DNA of 64,000 nt from Liopterus haemorrhoidalis (taxonomy: Eukaryota > Arthropoda > Insecta > Coleoptera > Dytiscidae): positions 1,694,924 to 1,758,923 of the forward strand of contig OZ020616.1 of assembly GCA_963971575.1 (NCBI GenBank), given 5' to 3'. The notes below the pieces were generated by a model. It was not told where the DNA came from. It did not search any database and was given only the letters and a program-made list of their open reading frames with translations. Position numbers and translations under genes: made by a program. Shown here piece by piece: positions 47,944 through 56,900 of the stretch; position 1 is the first letter of the stretch, and the number at the start of each line of letters is the position of its first letter.

Positions 47944-49493
47944 TGCACATATTTAGAAACCTAAATAATGGCATTAGGCATTCGAATTAAAAATAATAAA
48001 AAAATATATTTTAACATAAAATTTGTTTTGTCATCCCAAATAATCATTATTCACTTACTAAATACCTGCGAAACCCTGAAATGTGTGAAAATGCACACTT
48101 CACATCAATTTTTAATTCATTAATTACTTTGGATTTTGAGGTACTCGGATATTTGCGTCGTCAAAGTTTTCTTGTATTTGTTATTATACCTCGAATTTTT
48201 TAACCCCTCACTTCTTTTTTGTGCTAGAATTTCCCTCATTCTGATATTTCTAGTGTCACATCTTGTTCCTCCGACCTCTTTCTTGATATTGGTAATAAGG
48301 AATTAGTTGAGTAGCCATTATGCTCACATCTTCTCCTTCTTTTTGCTTCTCATCTAGATTGCATCTTTCCTTGTATCTATTTTCTCTCTATTTTTGTCCA
48401 GCACTGAAACAGAATTTTTTTTCTGGATGTCTTAATGTCCTCTCTTCGAATGTAATGCCGATAAGCTTTTCATTATAACTTTACAGAGACTTTAAGAAAA
48501 CACGCTCCAGTTATGTTACTTAGAAGAAAAGTAACTAAAGAATACGTTATACCGGATACTGATATAGTTTTGGAAAAAGGAATAAGTGTATCAATACCAA
48601 CACTAGGAATACATGATGATCCTGAATTTTATCCTGAGCCAGAAAAATTCGATCCAGAACGTTTCACAGAAGAAAATAAGAAAACTCGTCCTGATTATAC
48701 CTGGCTACCATTTGGGAATGGACCCAGGATTTGTATTGGTAAATTTATCTATCTATACTAATCTGGTTAAACCAGTGGTTTACAAGTTAGAGTACAAAGT
48801 TATATTTTTTCAAATGGGATTATATATATTTTTTATACCTATACAATAGCGTATTTTTTTCTGAACAATACCTCTTAAAACCCTACATATACCGATATAG
48901 GTAAGGTAGGTGCACCAAATATTCTTTTTTAAAATCGGTCCAGCCATTGTCATACAATATTGGACGTATATGATTTATTTATTCAGAAATCACTCTTACG
49001 GCAGAATAATGTGTAAGAAAGAGAACAATAGCGACTTTACAATGTCGTAGAAAAAGAAAGTACATAAGAGCTATGTCGTTGATGGATCGTAAAGTAATAA
49101 ATGTGATATTCTATCTCTTTGTAGCACATAAAAATTAGAAAGAGACCAAAGTTAAGTTCAATTATTTTATTACCAACTTGCACAATTTTCATCTGTCTTT
49201 ATTTAAACAGTGTTTAGTTTAGATATTGTTTAAAAAAATATGTTTCTGAATACATAAATAAATTAAACACTGTGTAAATTTTAAACAGTGTTTAAAATGT
49301 TGTCTCTGAATAGGCCTGTTATTTTGTAGGTATGAGGTTTGGCATGATGCAGACGAAAGTAGGTCTTTGTAGACTACTTCTAAACTACAAGTTCAGTGTG
49401 AATTCAAAGACTGTGGAACCTCTAGAAATGGATCCTCATAATCTCATAAATAGCGCCAAACACGGCATTTGGCTGAACGCTGAAAGGATTTAA
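45834..49493 (+). CDS. Cytochrome P450, CYP6-like, clan 3 (CYP-A)
   Basis: Exons 45834-46950, 48487-48738 and 49330-49493; both introns phase 1; 510 aa, usual for microsomal P450s. Start is ATG in GTGAAAATG. The N-terminal anchor (about residues 1-28, MLLTISFLAYVASF onward) places it on the ER face. KLTPTFTSGKLKQMF is typical of CYP6 and relatives. AGFETSS at 315-321 is the oxygen-binding I-helix, ETLR at 373-376 the K-helix ExxR, FDPERF the PERF motif, and FGNGPRICIG carries the haem cysteine C455. The enzyme is a NADPH-P450-reductase-dependent monooxygenase; CYP6 members commonly oxidise plant toxins and insecticides. No break seen. Intron 1 is mostly Helentron-like sequence. AATAAA at 49606-49611 is the likely polyadenylation signal. 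Name to subfamily needs nomenclature comparison. Confidence 0.92.
47336..48117 (+). mobile_element. Helentron-like family 1 copy F, 5'-truncated with internal duplication
   Basis: Begins in the tRNA-like module (TTGGTTAGCATACTCGCG, AGGTTCAATCCGC), then the conserved 3' body. A segment is duplicated: 47507-47740 repeats at 47755-47995, each with a (TA)n tract (47636-47663, 47881-47942). Ends ACCTGCGAAACCCTGAAATG and TTCACATCAATTTTT. Lies in CYP-A intron 1. Confidence 0.65.
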
Positions 49494-49651
49494 ATTACCT
49501 CAGAAGAAACAAGATTGGTTTATTTTAATGATTTTACAATTTTGTTAATTGTTGAGAAACTATTATTAATATTGTTATTGTTGTAATGTATATAGTGTAT
49601 GTTTTAATAAATATGGTGTAAATATTGATATTAGTGCTAGTTTGACCATTT

Positions 49652-50880
49652 ATTACCGACCGCCAACATATATAAGGGAGGTATTGTGATCATACCGATT
49701 TTGACATTTCGAGATTTCGATGGATCTCCACGAATTGAGGTCCCTACATAACGTTTTGACTATTTTTAGCATGATGTCTGTCGGTCTGTCTGTCTGTTTG
49801 TACGTCCGTCCGTCGGTCTGTGTACACGTGCAGAGCAAATTAGGCTAAAAAGATTTTTATGAAACTTCATATTTAAGCTTTTGCCATCAATGGCACGAGT
49901 TGATCAACTTTTGGTAAAAATCGGTTGACTAGAAATGGGAGTTCACTCGTGTCAATTTTAAGATTTTGGCGAATATTTCACAACAGAGACATATTTCGAA
50001 AAAATATACGAGGGATGTTTCCAAAGTTCTGGGAATTTAGCTATAATTTTTATTATTTTGTTAATTTTCGTCAATATTACAATGTAGTTTTTCAACATAA
50101 TCTCCATTTAACTGAATACATTTATCCTAACGAGAAACTAATTTTTTTAAGCTGTCCTCAAAGAACTTTCCTATTGAGTTCTGTTCTGGTCCCAACAGCC
50201 TTGGCACCCATCGCGGCAAAACCTTGGTAACGCCCAAACAATCATGCAAGATGTCATGAACTTGTCGTATACCTATCCCTAGGGGCACACTAATTTGACG
50301 AATACTCATTCGCATGTCCTCTTTCAGTAGGTCTTCGACGGCAGTAATGTTTTTTTCATTTACCGACGTGCTTGGGCACCCACTGTGTGGATCGTCTTCT
50401 AGTGATGTTCTACCGGTTTTAAAACGATCGATCCACCGATAAACAGTACTTTTTGATTCTGCAGACTCACCAAATACTCCTTGCAGACGCTGAATATATC
50501 TGGTGTTTTCACACCTTTCCACAAAAAGAAAATTATTGCTCTTTGAGATTTTGCTGCGGCTACCATGGTTACAAAAACAGTGCTATGAAAACGCGTCTAT
50601 ATCAGTCGAACACCTAAATCAGACTGAACAATATTGCACTAGATAGTTGCATAAACATGCCAAGACTTGTCTGGCACCAATAACATTGCCTATAAGTTCT
50701 GCGTAATTTAATTATAGCACAATTCCCAGAATTTAGGAAACATCCCTCGTATTTAACAAAAGTTGCTATAAAAGCAATAACTAAAAACTTTTATTTGAGA
50801 CATTTTTTGATAAAGCAGCATTAATTAAACAAGTACTTTGTGATGGAGGTCGGTCCTGTGGTGGCCACAGCTGATTTTTT
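49652..50880 (+). mobile_element. Helentron-like family 2 copy d, most complete, with nested mariner
   Basis: Starts ATTACCGACCGCCAACATAT 160 bp after the CYP-A stop. Contains GTCTGTCGGTCTGTCTGTCT, GGCACGAGTTGATCAACTTT and the 3' end GGAGGTCGGTCCTGTGGTGG, CCACAGCTGATTTTTT. The 3' end has a CTGTGG/CCACAG hairpin, and ACCGACCGCC is inverse to GGAGGTCGGT at 9 of 10. Without the mariner it is about 490 bp. Confidence 0.7.
50009..50749 (-). mobile_element. Internally deleted mariner-like element
   Basis: TIRs CGAGGGATGTTTCCAAAGTT and CGAGGGATGTTTCCTAAATT with TA duplications. Minus-strand 50522-50127 encodes the DNA-binding half: LQGVFGESAESKSTVYRWID, RFKTGRTSLEDDPHSGCPS and MRMSIRQISVPLGIG. It then jumps to the C-terminal part (LPRWVPRLLGPEQ). 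The DDD core is gone. Confidence 0.85.
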
Positions 50881-51213
50881 AGAGTGTACTCCTCTAAAAT
50901 GATATCTAAAGAGATACTAATGAAAATTTTTCCTACTAAAAATTATATTTCCCATATTAAATAAAAAGCTACCTGCTAGAAGTCACAAATAATTTTGTCT
51001 AAAAAATTCTGAATTTAATTTAGCAAACTGTAATCGCATATCTCTAAGTATGTATTTGGTAGGTGATAAGATAGACTACTATTTATAGAGCAATTGCTTC
51101 GTCAGCAAGACAGTGCATCTGGAGCCGACCCGGTAAGTTGATTTAGTGGTATTTTTTATTTGCATTTTTTCTTTAACTAATTATTTAACTGAATTAAGTT
51201 ATATAATATAGAT

Positions 51214-52105
51214 CAGTGTTACTCAACCGGTGGTCCACGGACCACTGGTGGTCCACGGACCACTGGTGGTCCACGGACCACTGGTGGTCCTCAGCAAAAT
51301 TTTAGTGGTCCGCGAAAGGCGTATGAATAATTATTTTTGAGATTTTTTGTTATTTTTTTTATGATCTTTTGTTCATTTTCTGTGATTTTTGTTCATTTTT
51401 CAGTGATTTTTCATTTTATTATATATCTGTGTATTCTCTACATAACAAGTCTTAACTAAAATATAAATCTGATTTCTACCTGTCGGTTTTGCTTTGTTTT
51501 GGAATCAACAATTTTCCTATTATTTTCTTTTTCTTTAATTTCTTTTCTCCTCTCCATTACCTCTTTCATACATGTGTATCCGCAGCCATTTCCGTTTAAA
51601 ATATCTCTTGTTCCTTCTTTGCTTCTCATTTCTTCACATCCTTCCAGCATATGTTCAATCGTCTCCCTTTCTTCTCTGCACATTCTACATCGTTTATCCT
51701 CCTCTTTTAACAAAAATTTGTTCGCCTTTTCTTCATTCCCACATCTAAACCTTGCAATTATTCTTTTTTTTTCCCGTTTCTTTTAGATGCAGCAGTCTTT
51801 GCATGTTCCAATTTTTTTTTTGTACTTATTATTGTACTTTGTTTCATTCATTCTCTCGCTTAATTCTTGTTGCTGTATATCCTTTATTCTTTCTACCATC
51901 TCCTGCATTCCATGTCCACTTTCTCTTTTCCTCCGTACTTCTTCTGTTGAAAAGCCTCCGTATTCATCTACTTCTACTTCTTTTTATCTCCTATTTTGAT
52001 GGTTTGAGGGTTTTTTTTTGTTTAATAGTACATTTATTTTTGTGGTCCGCGGTAGAAAATCAAATATTTTACTGGTCCGTGGTACATTTCGGTTGAGAAA
52101 CACTG
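51214..52105. mobile_element. hAT element with ATATAGAT duplication carrying a LINE fragment
   Basis: Begins CAGTGTTACTCAACCGG and ends GGTTGAGAAACACTG. ATATAGAT is repeated at 51206-51213 and 52106-52113. Near the left end GGTGGTCCACGGACCACT is tandemly repeated about 3.5 times. Minus-strand 51713-51456 inside reads KRCRMCREERETIEHMLEGC and GNGCGYTCMKEVMERRKE, the C-terminal zinc-knuckle region of a LINE. This is captured or nested LINE sequence. Confidence 0.8.
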
Positions 52106-52307
52106 ATATAGATTAAGCTTGACGCTATTTTTCATATTTTTGCAAATCGTATAATACAGAATATTTCTAAACATATTGCTAAACAACGATGTACGAAACC
52201 GGCAATTCATTATCATCTTGATAATTTTACTTGAATGTCTCTTACGTAATTTTTAGTATATCAAAAATAAAACCAATAAACTCTTATACTATCACTAATA
52301 TGTTTAT

Positions 52308-52390
52308 TCCAGTGGTATTCAACCTTTGTTCCGCGGAACCCTGGGGTTCCATGGAATGTTTTCAGGGGTTCCGCAACTTTAATTAAATGG
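52308..52390. mobile_element. hAT left-end fragment
   Basis: CAGTGGTATTCAACCTTTGT, then GCGGAACCCTGGGGTTCC, has the CAGTGGTxxTCAACC form of many hAT ends. The opposite end was not located before 52975, and 52391-52974 shows nothing else. Confidence 0.5.
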
Positions 52391-52974
52391 TTTTATTCTG
52401 TTTTTTAATGACTTGGTTACAATGATTTTGGTAAATTTTGAAAATTGAATAATTTTAAATCTGAGGATGCTACAATTTTTTTAATCACCATTTTCGTCAT
52501 CAGTAGGTCATATTTTTTCCAAAACAGCTAATTTTACTCAACAAAAAGTTCAAATTTTTTGAGTAGTGATTATTATTTACTTCTTATATCTCCTATCATT
52601 TAAATATGTACTTTGTACTGTATTATTGGATTTTATGTTTATAAATTTCTGTATTACTTTGATTTTTTATTCGATTCAATATTTATTTATAATTTGCATT
52701 AAAAATTATATTAGGTAGGTACCTACTGTATTATTTAAAAAGTAAAATAGTATAGTATACCAACATTTAAAAAATATTGAAATATCAATTTTGATCAAGA
52801 AATTTAATAGTTAACATCTAAATTATTTTAAAACGTTTTAAAATTAAAAAAGACAGCCTATGGGGGCAAAAAGCCACAATAGAATTTAAAAGCAAAAAAA
52901 AAAAAATAATTTATTGTGTGGTATCAAAAAAAGTTCTTAAGACGTAAATTAAGAAACGATAAATAGTTTTTGTA

Positions 52975-53614
52975 ATTCGTTTTATTTTTTTTTGACACGA
53001 CCAAAAATGTGCTAAAAAAGTTCTTTTCCCGCACCCTTTTACCTAAAGGGGTTAAACTAAAAATCTGAAAAAATTATAGATAATATATATTGATCTGAAT
53101 CGGAAACGTACGAGAGGAATTTTTGATCAGATTTTGTTTTTCAAAAATATGGTTGTTTTTGCGTTTTTGACAAAATTAATTATTTTTTTAATTTACGGTT
53201 AAATTATGGCTAATAATGTTGTGGATTTTTTGTATTTATAAATAAGATAGTGCGTGTATTTATTAAATTAAAAATATTTAAAAAACATTTTTTTTTAATA
53301 GTTGCGAACTGAGTTACTCACACCACACTACACTCTACACTGTAAAATATTTCTTATTATCTAATGAAGACTTAAATACGAAGCAAATGCAGAAAAAAAC
53401 GCTTTGATATTTGGCAAATTATTTAAATTTTGTTTAAAAAAATTAAATGTAAGCTCTTAGTTCTCAAATAACGAATAAAAGTAATTATCAAAAAAACTGT
53501 TGATTTTGATGTGATAAATATACCTAGACATCCAGTATTATGTTGGCTTCTTACACTTATTAAATACCTACATCCCTGAAATGTGTGAAAATTCACACTT
53601 CACTTCAATTTTTT
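52975..53614 (+). mobile_element. Helentron-like family 1 copy G, diverged and 5'-truncated
   Basis: GGTTAAACTAAAAATCTGAA, then GAATTTTTGATCAGATT follow copy A order; it ends ACCTACATCCCTGAAATGTG, GTGTGAAAATTCACAC and CTTCAATTTTTT. The GTCT run and 5' end are absent. It ends about 310 bp before the CYP-B start. Confidence 0.6.
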
Positions 53615-53710
53615 GTCTATAAACTGTTTATTGTCATAGGCTACCAGATAGATATAAATATTTGTTAAATCCCACTTTTTATTTTATGTTAAGTAAAAAA
53701 TAAAACCTTG

Positions 53711-53831
53711 TATGCACCATTGGCGTTACTGGATGATTACGCCCATCGAGCTACATCCATCCTTCGAGGACCTCGGGCTGTATTACATCGCTCTCCGGGC
53801 GTTATCATCTTAGTACCACCCTTGGTGCATA
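53711..53831. other. GC-rich 121-nt stable hairpin upstream of CYP-B
   Basis: Outer arms TATGCACCA (53711) and TGGTGCATA (ending 53831) are exact inverses. Inner arms GATGATTACGCCC (53732-53744) and GGGCGTTATCATC (53797-53809) pair at 12 of 13. A further GAGC/GCTC and a CGAG/CTCG hairpin sit in the loop. It is clearly more GC-rich than its surroundings. CATAAATA directly follows at about 53829 and could be a TATA element. No known RNA family is recognised. Confidence 0.6.
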
Positions 53832-53909
53832 AATAGCTATTAGAGAAAGTTTAGCACAACGTTTAAAAAATATTCAGAATTTAAAAAAATTTTAATTAAG
53901 TTTTTTTTC

Positions 53910-53911
53910 AG
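53910..53911 (+). promoter_or_regulatory. Putative 5' UTR splice acceptor of CYP-B
   Basis: Eight T followed by CAG sits 13 bp before the ATG, a strong acceptor context. It implies a non-coding leader exon upstream, which could include part of the 53711-53831 hairpin. Confidence 0.4.
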
Positions 53912-53924
53912 AAAATTCAACAAA

Positions 53925-56900
53925 ATGGGTATCGCTGCTTGTCTTCCTTGCATAGCAGGCTGCACTGCTTTATTAGCAGTTGTTTTGGCCATATTTTTAA
54001 AATACAAACACACTTTCTGGGCAAGAAAGGGTGTATTCTCACCACCATCAAATTTAATATTTGGTCATTTTAAAGAAGCTATTCAAATCATTCATCCAGT
54101 ACCTGTACTAGTAAAGAAATTTTATGATAAATATAAGCCATTGGGTCACAAATTCATCGGCCTTTACGCATTGCATAGTCCAATGCTTGCAGTATTTGAT
54201 CCAGCTTTAATAAAAACGATGTTCACGAAAGATTTTGAATATTTAACGGATCGAAATATATATCATAATGAAGAAAGTGATCCTTTATCTGCTCATTTGT
54301 TTAATTTGACTGGGATGAAATGGAAGAAATTGCGGCAAAAATTAACACCAACATTTACATCTGGAAAACTTAAGCAAATGTTTCCAACCCTTCTGGAATG
54401 TTCCAACGCACTTGATAGCTGTTTAAACGAGCAAGTAGCAAAAGGAGAACCTATTGAAATTAAAAAATATATGGTTCAATACACCACAGACATTATTGGA
54501 TCATGTGCTTTTGGAATAGATTGTAACAGTTTTAAAAACCCTGATAGTGAGTTTATAAAGTATGGACGAAAAATCTTTACACTCAGTGTATTTGATAGAT
54601 TTAAATTCTTCTTCGCAAATCTTTGTCCGAACTTTGCCAAGTATATTAAACTTCGTGTTACCAATTCAGGTATTCATAATTTCTTTATGGGTCTTGTAAA
54701 AGATACTGTAGAATATCGAGAACAAAAGAACGTTACAAGAAATGATTTTCTGCAATTATTATTGCAGTTAAAAAATAAAGGTAAAGTTGATGGAGATGAT
54801 AAACCTGTTGGTGATGATACCAAATTGACTCTGGATCAAGTAGCAGCACAAGTATTTATATTTTTCCTTGCTGGATTTGAAACATCGTCTAGTACTTTAA
54901 CATTTTGTTTGTATGAAATATCAAAAGATTTGGAAATTCAGAAGAAAATGAGGAAGGAGATTATTAATGTTTTGGCAATGAATGATGGCAATATAACTTA
55001 CGATGCACTAATGAATATGCCTTATATTGAAAGAGTTATTCAGGGTAAGTTATATATTATAAAGCAGCGTTCATAGCTCTTAAATTAGTCGATTATAGAC
55101 TATGATTTATGCACTGTTGATTGTCAATAACAAGTTTGTCATATGGTAATGCGAGCAATCATTCAGAGCTCTAAATTTAATACTTTATATTAGGTGTACC
55201 GGAAAGTTTTTTCGTTTATTTGGTATTATTAAAATAGAAACAAATCGAAAGAAAAAAAATGTACTTTATTGAGTAAAATAGTTACCATTGTGATCTATAA
55301 CACTCATTAACAAGAAAAAAGATTCCCGATTTATAAAATTCCTGATTTTTTTAAGGAAAAAAATTGTTCAAGGCTCATTTTAACATGGTTCTTATCTCTA
55401 AGTGTATCTCTACAAGTATCGATATACAATACTATATGCTTTCTCTGTCTATATCATTATAATTATTTGCATACCCATAGTAACGTATAGTGAAGCAAGT
55501 TGACAACTAACCTTCCAAATTATTTCAATAAAAAACAAAGCATTAGAAAGAAACAGCATGATTCGTAGATATCTTAACTAATTTGAGCATGAAAATAAAT
55601 TTACAGCAGTACTCAAACAAACAAAATTATTAATTTTAAGGTAATAATTATAAATAAGGAAAAACTTATACTCATACGTAAATTTTGGATTATAATTTGT
55701 TGTTTAGTTAAATTAAATTTTTATGTTTCCCCTAAGTACAAAGTAATAAAATATTAAGTAAAAATAGTTTTATTCATATAATATATTGCTACAAGTTGTA
55801 TTGAAATGTTTATTTTTATTTTTTAAATAAGTCACTGTAATGCATGATATCGTCGTCATCTGAACTATCGCTGTCATTTCTTGTATTTATTATTATTGGA
55901 TTAATATCATCAACAATCCTTTCCCTTTCCCACCATTAATTTATTAAATTTTCGAATTTTTTAACAGATTTTGCCCAAGTTTCACAACTAATTTGATCAC
56001 AGGCTACTTGTCACATTTTCAAAACTTCGTTATCACTATATCCGTTTTGACCAATATGTCTATCATAATATTTTTTTGTTATACCCCAAATTAGTTCAAT
56101 GGGTTAAACTGGCAGTGTTAAGGAGGTAATCTTAGTACTTCATGACCATACGTTTGTACCAATGTATCAATAAAATAAACTGGTTCAGATTTTAATTTCC
56201 TTCGTTTTCTCGTGACTTTGTTAGTGAGAAGTTCAGATTTATTACATTTTATAATTCTACGCATTGTTGATTCCGAAATCTTTAAGGCAGCTACTACTCT
56301 TTGACAGACACAAGGTAGAGGAATAAGTGACCCACTGTTATCTTTTTCGGAATTAAAATATCCCAGCAGATTTAAAATTAAAGTTTGTGAATTTAATAAC
56401 TGACCGCAAGATCTATTAATTGATATTATTTACAGACACTGACAGCTAAGACAAATAACAAAAAACATTTTTAAAATCGCTGTAAAATGGTAAATAGATT
56501 TTTATATGAATGCATTACTTGATACATACATCTAACAGTCACCTATCAGCAATCCGACTATAGTCGGAGGGTGAAATGTCTGATGAGTAGGGTGGGTGTG
56601 TTAGAACCTCCCAATCAAGCTCGGAATTTTTTTCACGTATCTATTTTTGATGAATAAGGTCAGGCATTGTCGCCTTGAAGAATAACTCTTCTTTTATTCA
56701 CAATTTCTGGCAGATTTCTGGTCAAGTTCTGATTCAGTCGATACAATTGTTCACAGTAGAGATCAGAATTAACGACCCGGTTTTAACATATCATAATAAA
56801 TTATTCCTTTATAGGGCCTTCCAGCTCGAAGTTCATCATCCAAGCATAAATTTCCTGATTTAAATTTCTTAAACCACTGTTAACATGTGCGTACACTTAG

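Noticed and set aside
53711..53831. A 5S rRNA or snRNA gene
   Set aside because: Length and pairing tempted this, but none of the conserved 5S internal box sequences or Sm-site patterns is present.
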